Origin: Chiridota heheva
Lineage: Eukaryota; Echinodermata; Holothuroidea; Apodida; Chiridotidae
Assembly (NCBI GenBank): GCA_020152595.1
Contig: JAIGNY010004497.1
Coordinates: forward strand, 707,501-771,500
DNA: 64,000 nucleotides
Direction of reading: 5' to 3'
In this document: piece by piece, positions 34,998-48,290 of the stretch
Position numbering within the stretch: position 1 is the first letter of the stretch
How the letters are laid out: each line of letters opens with the position of its first letter
Made by a program: the position numbers and the translations under genes
Notes under the pieces: generated by a model
The model's database searches: none
The model's input: the letters and a program-made list of their open reading frames with translations, nothing else
Told to the model about the DNA's origin: nothing

Positions 34998-37786
34998 CTG
35001 ATCCCTTATGCTGAGCACCACACATGAGGTCAGTGTTTTTTTAAGTCTGTTCATACAATTACATTGTGGGAAGACACAAGATCTCTCGGATGGAAAGCAG
35101 GTATTCTAAATAATTGTGCTAACCAGTCAGGTTAACTCATTAGAAGAACTGGCGCAATCTAACAGAAGATAAACTAAAACGATACAGTAAACTGGAGGCC
35201 AAAATCTGTACAATTTTTTTTAAATATATATATATTCAGTTATATGACTTTCAAAAATGTCATTTCTTGTGAATTCAATTTTTAGAAAAATCTATGACAA
35301 ACTTGACTGATTACCTTCAAACTATCTTCAAAAACAGAGAATAAAGAAATATAATTTTGTTTAAACTCTGTTCTTGAATAATTAGACTTTTTAACAACTG
35401 TAATCTAATGAATTTCCTCTATACATCCTAAACAACTACATTTGCTCATTTTTTGCAAACTGAAAAAGTTGGTAAAGTTTGTTCACCTATGCAATTATTA
35501 CTTCTCTACTGCAGAGACTGAAGATATCACTAGCCTGGAAGCAAAGCTCCAACTTTCCCAGTCAAGTGAGGGCTCACTTTCATTTCTTAACTTTGTGCTT
35601 TATTCTTTAAAGAACCTTCATTACTCTTCCAAACACAAAATATTACAGAAAATTATACTGACATCTTTTAGAGATCACATTTAAATGACTGTTACATGTT
35701 TCCATTCTAAAAGATGTATTTTTTTATTCATCCATTGAAATTTTTTTCTCAAAATTTCATACATTTTATGAGGTCCAATTATTCTGAAACATCCTCATCA
35801 AATTGAACCCAAATTTCATGAGATTGACAAAAATTGATGACATCAAATGAGGCTTCTTGAATTGGTAATTTGATCCTTGAAATATGGGAAGCAATGTTAT
35901 TGGCCTAAATATCTTTCAGCAAAAATCCCTGATCCCTTATGCTGAGCACCACACAAGAGGTCAGTGTTTTTTTAAGTCTGTTCATACAATTACATTGTGG
36001 GAAGACGCAAGATCTCTTGGATGGAAAGCAGGTATTCTTAATAGTTGTGCTAACCAGTCGGTTTAACTCGTTAGAAGAACTGGCGCAAACTAACAGAAGA
36101 TAAACTAAAACTATACAGTAAACTGAAGGCCAAAATCTGTACAATTTTTTTTAAATATATATATATTTAGTCATATGACTTTCAAAAATGTCATTTCTTG
36201 TGAATTCAATTTTTAGAAAAATCTATGACAAACTTGACTGATAACCTTCAAACTATGTTCAAAAACAGACAATAAAGAAATATAATTTTGTTTAAACTCT
36301 GTTCTTGAATAATTAGACTTTTTAACAACTGTAATCTAATGAATTTCCTCTATACATCCTAAACAACTACATTTGCTCATTTTTTGCAAACTGAAAAAGT
36401 TGGTAAAGTTTGTTCACCTATGCAATTATTACTTCTCTACTGCAGAGACTGAAGATATTACTAGCCTGGAAGCAAAGCTCCAACTTTCCCAGTCAAGTGA
36501 GGGCTCACTTTCATTTCTTAACTTTGTGCTTTATTCTTTAAAGAACCTTCATTACTCTTCCAAACACAAAATATTACAGAAAATTATACTGACATCTTTC
36601 AGAGATCACATTTAAATGACTGTAACATGTTTCCATTCTAAAAGATGTATTTTTTCTATTCATGCATTGAAATTTTATTCTCAAAACTTCATACAATTTA
36701 TGAGGTCCAATTATTCTGAAACATCCTCATCAAATTGAACCCAAATTTCATGAAATTCACAAAAATTGATGACATCAAATAAGGCTTCTTGAATTGGTAA
36801 TTTGATCCTTGAAATATGAGAAGCAATGTTATTGGCCTAAATATCTTTCAGCAAAAATCCCTGATCCCTTATGCTGAGCACCACACAAGAGGTCAGTGTT
36901 TTTTTAAGTCTGTTCATACAATTACATTGTGGGAAGACGCAAGATCTCTCGGATGGAAAGCAGGTATTCTTAATAGTTGTGCTAACCAGTCGGTTTAACT
37001 CATTAGAAAAACTGGCGCAAACTAACAGAAGATAAACTAAAACGATACAGTAAACTGGAGGCCAAAATCTGTACAATTTTTTTTAAATATATATATATTC
37101 AGTTATATGACTTTCAAAAATGTCATTTCTTGTGAATTCAATTTTTAGAAAAATCTATGACAAACTTGACTGATAACCTTCAAACTATGTTCAAAAACAG
37201 ACAATAAAGAAATATAATTTTGTTTAAACTCTGTTCTTGAATAATTAGACTTTTTAACAACTGTAATCTAATGAATTTCCTCTATACATCCTAAACAACT
37301 ACATTTGCTCATTTTTTGCAAACTGAAAAAGTTGGTAAAGTTTGTTCACCTATGCAATTATTACTTCTCTACTGCAGAGACTGAGGATATTACTAGCCTG
37401 GAAGCAAAGCTCCAACTTTCCCAGTCAAGTGAGGGCTCACTTTCATTTCTTAACTTTGTGCTTTATTCTTTAAAGAACCTTCATTACTCTTCCAAACACA
37501 AAATATTACAGAAAATTATACTGACATCTTTTAGAGATCACATTTAAATGACTGTTACATGTTTTAATTCTAAAAGATGTATTGTTTTTATTCATCCATT
37601 GAAATTTTTTCCTCAGAATTTCATACATTTTATGAGGTCCAATTATTCTGAAACATCCTCATCAAATTGAACCCCAATTTCATGAGATTGACAAAAATTA
37701 ATGACATCAAAGGAGGCTTCTTGAATTGGTAATTGGATCCTTGAAATATGGGAAGCAATGTTATTGCCCTATCTTTCAGCAAAAAT
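34998..37786. repeat. 931/932-bp unit, three tandem copies
   Basis: The copies start at CTGATCCCTTATGCTGAGC (34998, 35929, 36861); spacings are 931 and 932 bp and the last copy is about 926 bp. Differences are a few percent. Each contains the same open 80-codon plus-strand frame (35442-35684, 36373-36615, 37305-37547) that starts with TTG rather than ATG and follows no recognised family. Confidence 0.95.
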
Positions 37787-37788
37787 TT

Positions 37789-37953
37789 GCATATTTGTTG
37801 GCCTGCTGTGCATATTTGTTGGCCTGCGGTGCATATTTGTTGGCCTGCGGTGCATATTTGTTAGCCTGCGGTGCATATTTGTTGGCCTGCGGTGCATATT
37901 TGTTGGCCTGCGGTGCATATTTGTTGGCCTACGGTGCATATTTGTTGACCTAG
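37789..37953. repeat. 21-bp minisatellite CATATTTGTTGGCCTGCGGTG
   Basis: Eight copies directly abut the end of the 932-bp array; the first has CTGTG instead of CGGTG. Confidence 0.95.
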
Positions 37954-38838
37954 CATTTTGGAGCAATTGCTGATCATAAATAACTACAAACAGAAAAGGA
38001 TCTTTGACAGTGTCACAATCAACTATTTTACCCACCGTACATACTACCCTCCACATAAATAAATCGATCCTTTTACTTAAATCACTCATGTGATATCACA
38101 GCAGGTTACACACGGTCAAAGCTTTTAGTTCAATACATATGCAAAACAAGGAATTTGGGGAGTAGCGGGAAATGAAAAGATTAAGATCCAGGTTACAAAA
38201 ATTACCAGTTTAGCTCACCTAGTCTTCTAAGGTCGTTCGTCATTGCAGATATGGGGTGCATTGTACAAACCTTGCAGTTTACTGATAAATGCAGTTTAGG
38301 AGGAAACCCCTCCATATAGTTGGAATTTGTTCCATGTAATTGGATTTTGTTACAATTTGAGCCAGGATTGGATAAAGCAGAATAACAGCCAGGTGTAAGA
38401 CGCTAATATTACCCGTAAATTAAGTTAACGTAGTAACAATTTTAACTATTAATATGATTATCGCCAGGGAATTTGTTTAACTATTTATATACTAAGTTGA
38501 GAGCGGAGGCAATGGTAATGTACTCCAAAACCTAGAGGTTAAGATAAGCTGCCGAACATTTAAATGTTATTTTCGCTTCATGCGACATATATTTTGCAAG
38601 TGGGTGAAGGGTGGATACTTTGGCTCTCTAAATGCAGTAAGAAGGGGGGAAGGGAGGGGGGGAGGGGTAAATAAAGCGATATGTATCAAGGAATGTAAAT
38701 GATATAAATTAAGTAACGTTCTGTAAAAAGTTGAAACTTAAGAGTAACTGATGGGTATATAGGTTCCTGTACTGAACAATTAAGTCAAGGCTTTACTTTA
38801 TGTGAAGTCCGTGAGGAAGTTGTTAAAGCTAGGTTATT
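37954..38838 (-). other. GKAP1 intron segment
   Basis: No gene recognised; a G-rich tract lies at about 38642-38668. Confidence 0.4.
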
Positions 38839-39202
38839 AGACCTGCCAACCTTTAGGATCACCAAACTGTATTCTGGAACTACAAAAGTTGTATTTTTGA
38901 TATAAAAAAACTGTACTCTTCAAACAAAATGTACAAAACAAAGATTTACTGTAGCTAGAAAAAAATTACCACTGTACTTTCAGTTTCTCTTATTGTACGA
39001 ATCTGAATCGGTTAAGTCGGCAAAATCAATCGTTCAAGAGGACATGATTGCCAACCGACCCTAAAAAGTATGAGTAAAAAAAAAAACAGAATTTTTTTTT
39101 TTGAAAATAAATAAATCGTATTCTGGTGCCAAAAAACGTACAATCGTATTCTCAACATTTCCCCTTATTAAATACGGCAAAATCGTACTAGTTGGCAGGT
39201 CT
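38839..39202. mobile_element. hAT-type MITE (AGACCTGCCAAC family), copy 2
   Basis: It starts AGACCTGCCAAC and ends TTGGCAGGTCT; the interior matches 5318-5692. Flanking octamers AGGTTATT and GGCTTATG agree at 5 of 8 positions, so the target duplication is eroded. Confidence 0.8.
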
Positions 39203-39228
39203 GGCTTATGTGCATATATATTTATGTG

Positions 39229-39798
39229 TTAAAGGATTAGTTCAGTGGTCAAGCATGTTTATCTTATATGAAAGAGGACTTCAAAAGAAACAAAATGGTG
39301 AGGAAAGCATTCAAAAATCATATTCCATTAAGGAGATATTTAAGTTTATTTAAAATTTTGTATCATTAGTGTAGAAACGACATAAATCAGATTACTTTTG
39401 ATGTCATAGCCTCAGATTCCTCAAAGTCTTTATGTATTCTATCATATTTTGTCCTGCAATATTGTGGCTTAAAAACCATTGGATATGTCAAAATAGTAAA
39501 ACTGAATCTAGGAAGGGTATTTGTAATATACCACCTGTAGAAAATTTGAGGAAAAATGAATAGCGAAAACAAAATTAAATAAAATTTCTTTAAAACACAT
39601 AAAGACTGAGAAATGTGAGGCTGTGACATTGCAACTAGCCTGATTTCAGTCGTTTCTACAGAAATGATACCAAACTTTAAGCTTCAATATCTCCTCAATG
39701 AAATCAGATTTTGCAATGCTGTCTTCACCATTTTGTTTCTTTTGAAGTCCTCTTTCATATAAGATGGACATGCTTGACCACTGAACTAATCCTTTTAA
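39229..39798. mobile_element. long-arm inverted-repeat MITE, intact copy
   Basis: The arms of about 210-240 bp (39231-39478 and about 39590-39796) are reverse complements at roughly 80% identity; the outer ends are AAAGGATTAGTTCAGTGG and CCACTGAACTAATCCTTT. TTAA occurs at both edges. Related copies are at 29241 and 52018. No coding sequence. Confidence 0.88.
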
Positions 39799-40560
39799 TA
39801 TGTCATCAGGTGTTTAGCTCATTATTTGAGGTGTCCTCACCAAGTGGCAATTAGAACATTCCTTTGTTATGTCATTTATTTCTTTGCCACCTTGAACTGG
39901 TCTTGAGGTCACTTATGTTGATGAGATGATTTAATAATCAGTCTTAAAAAGCTTACGTATTTCAAGTATTTCAAGTGTTTTACTTAAAGCCACGAGTCAG
40001 AACAATTTGTTCCACCATGATCGGCGATAATTAGTTTTAAGGCCTAAATAAAGTTAAAAATCTTCAGGAATTCTTGTTATTTGCTGTAGGACAAGAGTGT
40101 GAACGGTAAATGGTATTGTACATTTAAATCATTAGAGTTTAATGCACTAGAATATGTTGAAATATTTTACCTAATTAGAAACCGGTCAAACAAAACTGCT
40201 TTAAAACAAGTAATTGAAGCCAAATTTTAAATGTTAAGTAAAATGTTAATAATTTTTAAAGCTCTGTATGGTTAAAGAATGTGCAGTGGACCCATAATTT
40301 ATTAATTGTTCCGCCATTTCTTCCATTAGAGTTTCTGCTCCGGTGGCCAACGTCAACACAGTGTTATGAAGTATAACAGTGCTAAACTCACACCCGCAAT
40401 AGACTGGTCGAGGAAACAGAAGTAACCAACATCATTAAATGCAGCGAAACAAGAGCAAAAGCGAAAGCAAAGCAGTCAAGCAAACCAAGCAAACCTATAA
40501 TGCATCGTTAGAGATGTACAAAATTTGAGAACCACAAGCCATGTAATCGCTAACTTCAGA
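39799..40560 (-). other. GKAP1 intron segment
   Basis: No gene or clear repeat recognised. Confidence 0.4.
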
Positions 40561-40572
40561 CTGTCAGACAGC

Positions 40573-40850
40573 GTATCTACCTACTGTTGTGTAGCGGTTA
40601 TCATAAGTGTCTACAGACCACGAGGCCCGTGTTCAATCCTGGGGTGGGTAGACACGCCAGTGCACCACAACTGGTTATCAAAGGCCGTGGACATTGACTT
40701 GGTTGTCGATGTTATGTCTGTCCGTACGTCGTACCTGTGTTCTCGTCTGGGTCGTATTAAGCGTTTCGTGATAGCATTTGTACTATCATTACCGAATACG
40801 CAGGCGACGACCCCGTCATTGTAATTGTGTGTTCAACTCTCTCTCTCTCT
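40573..40850 (+). mobile_element. tRNA-derived SINE, copy 2, perfect 12-bp TSD
   Basis: It is flanked by CTGTCAGACAGC at 40561-40572 and 40851-40862. The head TGTGTAGCGGTTATCATAAG (A box) and CGTGTTCAATCCTGGG (B box) is followed by the same body as copy 1 and a (CT)n tail. The intact target duplication indicates fairly recent insertion. Confidence 0.93.
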
Positions 40851-40862
40851 CTGTCAGACAGC

Positions 40863-42483
40863 AGAGAGCGTAGCTCCTAGAAGTATTGTGTATCTGGTAG
40901 TATTGGGTTATCAATTATTTCGTAAATACTCAACATAATGTATTGTGTATTATCAAATTAAATGCCAAGTAAAGGCAAATTGACCTCTTTGTGTCTTGTC
41001 TCTGTGGCTGTTGTGTTGCAGGAAGAAGAGCAAGGCAGAGGACATACCCAGGGTTTCAGATCACCTTGTGACAGACAGTCCTACTTATCATTCTATAACA
41101 TACTTCAAGGCAAAGTGGAATTTTCTCATTATCAATAATCATAAAAGGAAAAAAAGAGTTTGATCTAAACTTAAAAGGCAAATAAAGGTTGATACAAGTT
41201 TACCCTGTATTACTCATTGTTACAAACGTTTCCATGGGTTCACAAAATTATAACACAAACATGATTGTTTGACCTAATTTTGTATTTTATACATGCACTC
41301 AAAATCACCTCTCATGAAAACATCTGCATCACCGTATATTCTTTTAGGCTCAGGTTGTTAATTAAAGAGGTTTAAATAATTTGGTTCATCAGTAGAAACA
41401 AGATTTCAAGGTGGCCCCTTTATATAAATAACATATTCAGCTGAGGAAATAAAGGTTCCCGTTGTATGCCTTCTGGCATTTAGCAAAATTAGGACAGGTT
41501 TCGTTACAAAAATAGGGAGGGGGCCTCGTCATCAAACAAGCCAATAAAACTTTTGTGTATGATAGCGGAATCTAAACCAGAAACCAAAAGCTTATGTGAT
41601 TCCGATGCCTTATTGTTTTAGAAGCTGTTGTAGTGCAGGTGGAATGTGACTCCTTATATTATAATTAACATCTGAGGATATTGAGATCTGCTTAATTTCA
41701 TTTTGTTAATCAGATAGAGCCCCCAGTGAGACCCTGTTTGAATTTCAAGTCAGCATGTTTCATGGCCCTTCCTCTCCAAACAGAGAAATGTTGAATAGTA
41801 TAGTCATATAAAGCAGGTTTTAAAGCAATAGCAATTTTGAGCCCCAGTTGTGTGAATGACTCATTGATGTCAATTTTTCCCCTCCCCTAATTGTGGGTAT
41901 GAATCTTTGATTGGTAGGTTCTAATACACTATAAATATCTGTGTCTTAATCTGACAAGTTTTTACATTAAGTTTTGAATTGTAGATATATATATTGGGTA
42001 TTTTACATCCAGTCTTCAACAGTTAAGGTTATATAAAGATAATCCACCTGGGAAGAACTGACGGATGAGAACCCACCAGGAATTCAACCAGGGACATCTA
42101 ACTTGGCAATGTTATAATATGACCACTAGACTAAAGTATGTTTCTTTTAAGCTTTTAGATAATTATACAAAGTCAGTAATGATGACCAACCCGTGCAACA
42201 TCCTTTGCAACTGTTGCAATTATTCAGCATTGAGAAGGAATGCACTTCAAATGCAATTCGAAGGTGGCAGTCTTGCCACCTTCTATTAATTCATCAAGTC
42301 CTTGTACTGAAAGAACAATTATGCTATCATTGATAATAACAAGGAAACTTATGTTGATGAAAGGGTAGTAATTCACAACAGTATGAAAGAGATTAATTTA
42401 ATAGAAATATACAGGTTGTAGGTGGAGTCAACATATATATTTTTTTAATTTCAAAATGAATTAAATATGACATTTTAACAACA
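40863..42483 (-). other. GKAP1 intron segment
   Basis: No gene recognised; a short frame at 42065-42289 has no match. Confidence 0.4.
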
Positions 42484-42606
42484 CAAGCATGTGCACACTA
42501 TCTAACAACATAAGCATGCCACATAAGAAGCAAAACTGGCACGCACTTGTGAAGATTTGAAAAGTTTTTGCACTAAGCCCGCCCACTCATTAATGTCTAT
42601 CGACAT
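42484..42606. repeat. left part of ~300-bp dispersed repeat, split by hAT
   Basis: GCCCGCCCACTCATTAATG matches CCCACCCACTCATTAATATG at about 48868; the unit resumes after the hAT element with AATAGGGACCATC. The hAT therefore inserted into this repeat. Confidence 0.75.
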
Positions 42607-43282
42607 CAGGGTTGTAGCAACTGTGGGCGGCGCCGGGCGGCAGTACCCAGCACTCCAGTTTGCCGCCTGGCACTCAGGGCTAATACTACGTCTTTAACCC
42701 GACACTCAGAGCTAGGGCTTATACTACTTCTTCCACCACCACTTATTTTCAAAACAATGACCAAAAAATGCTTTAAATGTAGCCCTAACTTACTCTGAAA
42801 TATTTAATATTCCGATTATATCCACTTTAATGTGGCAAACATCAATCAATTTAAGCCTTCATTATGGTTTGATTGCATTTACGATGTTATTAATCTTCGT
42901 TAGGTAATAGCCATGGGAATTCCCGATCATCCAATATAGCGCCGAAAACAATTGTAACAGCGTGGTTTCAATAACACACACAGTTTGCATAAGCACAGCA
43001 AACATGTGTTTACATACTGTACATTCGTTTCACACCGGCAACATGCGCTGCCCATAACATAAGAGTGTATTTACACTGCATAGCCTAACATGGCCATTGT
43101 ACACTGATACTTTCAACATGCAGCACAATAGGAAAATAAGCCTAGACCTACACAGTGATTTAGGATAGTATGTATGGTGAGTCGTAGGCAAGCTTTTCAG
43201 TTCACGCAATTTGTGGCCTGGGTGATTTCATTTTATGTTGACAATTAATTGATAAAATTTGTTGGATTCATTGCACTGTGGA

Positions 43283-45442
43283 ATGGCACAAAAAACAATC
43301 AAAGATTTCTTTGGAAGGCGGAAAAGTGCGGAGGATGAACTGGATAGTGAGGAAAATATTCAAGCTGAGCCTGAGCTGGAGAATGATGAAAGTGAAATGG
43401 AAAGGCAAGTCGCGGGATTCGCGATCAGCTCAAAAAGACAAATTGAAGAAACAGAACCGTGTTGGCTGTTTTGATAATCGCTGTAAGAAAAATAAGAGCA
43501 TGGCTTAATCATGTGGATGGCAGTGGTATGTTTTGGAACCTTTGCCAGAAACATGACAAAACTCCATTTGGAAGAAATGTTTGGAATAAAACAGCTTGCA
43601 AAAGACTACGACTGGAAAGTGTAAAAGATCACGAGAACTCAACTGAACACAAAGATTCAGTACAAGCTGAATTGATCGCCGTAGTCAGTGGAAATGTGGC
43701 GGAAACATTAGTGAAACCGAAAGAAATAAGCAAGGATAATATGGTCAAAGCATTTCAATGCTTGTATTTTTTATGCAAAAATAACATAGCCCGCACAACC
43801 AATTTTGAAAATTTACTTGACCTCGAAGCTCAATTGGGACTCGACATCAAAACTAATATAGGCAAGGGGTCAAACGCACAATATACTTCCACAACTGCCA
43901 TTAAAGAGTTTTTAGAATGCATTAGTGACGTCATAAAAATATGTATTCTGGATGAATTAAGAAGAAGTGAATGTTACTCTCTCATGTTTGATGAAACAAC
44001 TGACGTAAGTACTATTGAACAACTCGTTATTCATTGTAGATACCTTAATGAAAATGGTGAGGTGGTCACTAAATTTTTAAAAATTCTAGATTGCCTAGAA
44101 AATGAAAATAAAGATGGAAATGACATTCCAGCTGCAATAAGCTTAAATGCCAACAAAATCTCTGGAAAAGTTGTGGGCTTCATAGAAGAAAATGACTTGT
44201 CGTATAAAAAGCTTGTAGGCATAGGAACAGACGGTGCGGCTGTCATGGTAGGAAAAAATAGTGGTGCTGTGAAGAAAATTGTTGATCGACAGGTGTCACA
44301 ACAAAATTCATATGTATGCAAAGCAACAGGTCAACATTGTGCTGCACATAAATTAAATCTTCCAGCAAGTAAAGCAGGAAATGATTTTGCCCCCATTTTT
44401 CGGTTCAAGAACTCTTTCAAAACTTCATGACTTCTATTCTCGAAGTGCTGTGCGTACCAAAGGACTTGAAAGTGTTCAGAATTTGTTGTCCGATTCCCTT
44501 GAGGCAAGTGGTAAAGTGCTAGACCCATCTGAAACTCAGTGGCTTGCCTTAAGGAAATGCCCATGTAAATTGAGAAGTATCCTACCAAGTGTCCTAATAT
44601 CCTTCGAGAGAGAAAGCGAAGAAAGAGCAGAAGTAGTCGCAACTGGACTCTTTCACCTCATGACCAAATGGGAGTTTCTTGCAATTCTAGTATTACTTTG
44701 TGATGTTTCCCAACAATTAACAGACTTGAGTTGTAAATTTCAAGAAACTGCAGTTGATTTCTCTAAGATAGAGTTTTTTGTCCAATCAACAGTCAAAGCA
44801 CTGGAAGCAAAGAAAGCCAAATCTTCCATCAACGACAACAACTTCAAGACTGTTCTCGAAGATCTTAAAACAAGTGGCATCAGGATTGATGCCATTGATG
44901 AAACAAAACTCAATCAATTTGATACAAATGTGAAAATGCCTTTTATTGACAAACTTAATGAAAACATATCTGATAAAGATTCCAAGACAATCAAATGATG
45001 GGGGCTTTTTCAGTGTTTGCTGATAAATCGTATTATGAAGCAGAGATGCAAGATGATCTACTGAAATCTGCGACAATTTTAACAGAACAATTTGGTCTCA
45101 ACAATTATGATGCCCGCTCAGAAGTCAGTGATATCAGTCACTATTTGCCTGGGCTGGGACTCGGAGAAAGTTCATCATTAATTGACTTGCTGATCTCTTC
45201 AGTAACTTCATCTATGTTCCCCATTCTTTCAAACTTGGAAAAATTTATAAAACACTACCACCCCACACAGCCGACTGTAAAAGAGACTTTCTAGAATGAA
45301 ACTCATCAAAGCTTATTCTAGAAATAGAATGGGAAAAACAGTTTGGACAATCTAATGTGGATATGTATTAATGGACCCCCATGTGATAAATTTTTCTTAC
45401 ATCGGAGCAGTAAATGGGCTCAGAAAAAGACTAGAACGTTAA
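43283..45442 (+). pseudogene. hAT transposase (ZNF862/C17orf113-like), frameshifted
   Basis: The N-terminus MAQKTIKDFFGRRKS is followed by a TTF-type zinc-finger-like region (MFWNLCQKH, where W replaces the usual Cys, and DHENSTEHKDS). The catalytic core shows MFDETTDVSTIEQLVIHCRY (first Asp), VGIGTDGAAVMVGKNSG (second Asp) and QHCAAHKLNL. The C-terminal dimerisation region is recognisable as STMFPILSNL-like sequence and CINGPPCDKF...SSKWAQKKTRTLNT. At least three frame changes (near 43460, 44385 and 45000) and stops after 45290 inactivate it; the usual length in the family is about 600-700 residues. Confidence 0.88.
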
Positions 45443-45512
45443 ATACCGTCATGATTCGCATGCCCATGTAAATTGACACTCATATTATATGACCCTGCCA
45501 ATTATAAAAATG

Positions 45513-47352
45513 GCATCTCACACTAAGTCCCACATGGCGTCCCATGTACCACATGGCATCTCACCCCACGTCCCACAGGGCATCCCACCCCATGTCCCAC
45601 ATGGCATCCCATGTACCACATGGCATCTCACCCCATGTCCAACATGGCATCCCACCCCATGTCCCACATGGCATCCCATGTACCACATGGCATCTCACCC
45701 CATGTCCCACATGGCATCCCATGTACCACATGGCATCTCACCCCATGTCCCACATGGCATCCCACCCCATGTCCCACATGGCATCCCATGTCCCACATGG
45801 CATCCCATGTACCACATGGTATCTCACCCCATGTCCCACATGGCATCCCATGTCCCACATGGCATCCCATGTACTACATGGCATCTCACCCCATGTCCCA
45901 CATGGCATCCCACCCCATGTCTCACATGGCATCCCATGTACCACATGGTATCTCACCCCATGTCCCACATGGCATCCCACCCCATGTCCCACATGGCATC
46001 TCACCCCATGTCCCACATGGCATCCCACCCCATGACATCCCATATCCCACATGGCATTCCACCTTATCTTTCACATGGCATCCCACCCCATGTCCCACAT
46101 GACATCCCATGTCCCACGTGGCATTCCATCTATGTCCCACAGGGCATCCCATCCTATGACCCACATGGCATTCCACCCTATGTCCCACATCCCATGTACC
46201 AAATGACATCCCACCTCATATCCCAAATGACATCCCATACATTGTCCCGCTTGGCATTCCACCATATCTCCCACATGGCAAACCACCATACAGTGTCTCA
46301 CATGGCATTCCACCATATGTCCCATATGGCATTCCACCATATGTCCCACATGGCATCTCATGCTATGACCCACATCCTACATGTATGTCCCACATTAATC
46401 CAACCCCATGTACCACATGACATCCCTCCCTATGTCCCACATGGCATCCCTCCCTGGGTCCCGCATCAGTGGCTTCTCACCTGATGTTCCACATAGTATC
46501 CCACCATATGTTCCACATGGTATCCCTCCTAATGTTTCAATGACATCCTACTTTATGTCCCACATGGCATCACATCCCATGTCCCATGTGCCCATGGCCC
46601 CCTACCCTGCGTCCCACATAGCCTCCTACCCTATGTCACACATGGCATCCTACCTTATCTCACACATGGCATCCTACCTTATGTCACACATGGCATCCAA
46701 ACCTATGTCACACTCTGTGTTACTCGTGGCATCCCACCATGTCCCACATGGCATTCTACCCTGTTCCACATGGCATCCCACCCCATGTCCCACATGACAT
46801 TCCATAGGCTCCATAAGAAGTCTCATCCTAGCTATCACAGTTCCTGATTAAGCATACTATGTATGAAAGTGTCAGCTCATATAATAACTTATATGCAAAT
46901 GACTTGTTGAAATGGGGTGGGACGCCATGTCCCACATGACATCCCATGTCCCACATGACATTCCATCCCATGGCAATCCACTCATATGTCCTGCATAGCA
47001 TTCCACTACATATCCTACGTGGCATTCCACATGGCATTCCACCCTGTTCCACATGGCATCCCACCCCATGTCCCACATGGCATCCCACCCTATGTCCCAC
47101 AGGACGTCTTATAAGCCCCATAAGAAGTCTCATCCTAGCTATCACAGTCCATGATTGAGCATACTACATGTATGTATTAAAGTGTCAGTTCATATAATAA
47201 CTTATATGCAAATGAGTTGTTGAATAAGAAAAAAAAGGTGGAGTCAAATAATTATGCCTGATATAGCCCTTGGTGTATACAACATGGCAAATATTAAATC
47301 ATGTCCTTTATGGCCCCCATCCATGTCCCACATGGCATCCCTCCCTATGTTT
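45513..47352. repeat. ~24-bp minisatellite within hAT (CATGGCATCCCACCCCATGT)
   Basis: The unit is CATGGCATCCCACCCCATGT plus CCCA with many variants (CATGTACCACATGG, CATCTCACC). Main block 45513-46806, second block 46916-47108, remnant about 47320-47352. The blocks are separated by copies of a TTATATGCAAATGA-containing repeat. Frames of up to 331 codons are artefacts. Confidence 0.94.
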
Positions 47353-48290
47353 ATATGCAATCACATACTGTCACACTCCCTGACTAAGCATACTGAATAA
47401 AAAAAGTCTGGTCAGGTCATAATACTGTAGCAACTTTATGCAAATGAGCAAAAAAAATAAAGGTAGAGTTTAAAAAATCATGCCTGATACAACTGTTGGT
47501 GCCCAAATATTTTAAAGAATTTTAAGGATTTGAAATCTCAAGTGCTACAAGAGAGACTTGAAGATTTTTGAAGAATATTGGAAAATTATATCATTTTACA
47601 GTTATCTTCTAAGAAAATATCAAATGTATTGTAGACTTTTTAATACTAGTCTTCAATCCTGTAATAAGTATCTCTGAAAAACTGTAACATTTTATAAGAA
47701 AATTCTAACCTTTCATAAGGATATCTGAAGAAACCCAACTTTTTCTGAGGAACTCTGAAGAAACTTTAACATTTTCTGAGGAGTTCTCAAAAAACTTTAA
47801 CAATTCTGAGAAAATCTCAGGACAAATCTGTGGACGGCCGGTTGGCCGGACGGACGTAATCGCCATTACATAGGTTCACATAATGCTACGCTTGGAACCA
47901 AAAAGAAGATACAAAGTGACACTATTTTGAAAAGGTAAAAGTCTACTCTTGAAAGATTACTACACAGTATATACACTTTTTAATTCAAGTTTTATTAATC
48001 ATATATTTGACTTCACAAATCACAATTTCTTTTGATTTGTCAATCGTATAGCATGAATTTTTAAAAACAAATATATGAACATTTAAAAAGTTAAAATTTC
48101 AAAAGATGTGTATTCTCCCACATACAAGACCAAAACTTTGCAGAAGATAGCACCATTTTGCACCTCATCCCCTGATCATTCCCCCAAAAATTTGGGGGGG
48201 ACACCCCCTCCCCTTAGACCCCTTCCCCATGCCGGCGATTTATCGTTTGTGTAAATCTCCGCCACTAATTTTGCTCTAGCTACAACCCTG

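Larger units (their letters stand above)
42607..48290 (+). mobile_element. hAT-family transposon, 5.68 kb, with minisatellite cargo
   Basis: TIR CAGGGTTGTAGC at 42607 and its reverse complement GCTACAACCCTG ending at 48290. Flanking octamers ATCGACAT (42599-42606) and ATCGACAC (48291-48298) match at 7 of 8, the 8-bp duplication typical of hAT. Inside are a broken transposase (43283-45442) and, downstream, a large minisatellite plus three copies of an ATGCAAAT-containing repeat. A mobile-repeat tail (TACATAGGTTCACATAATGC) lies at about 47865. Confidence 0.92.

Noticed and set aside
45489..46484. 331-codon His/Pro-rich frame
   Set aside because: Array artefact inside the hAT element, downstream of the transposase and unrelated to it.
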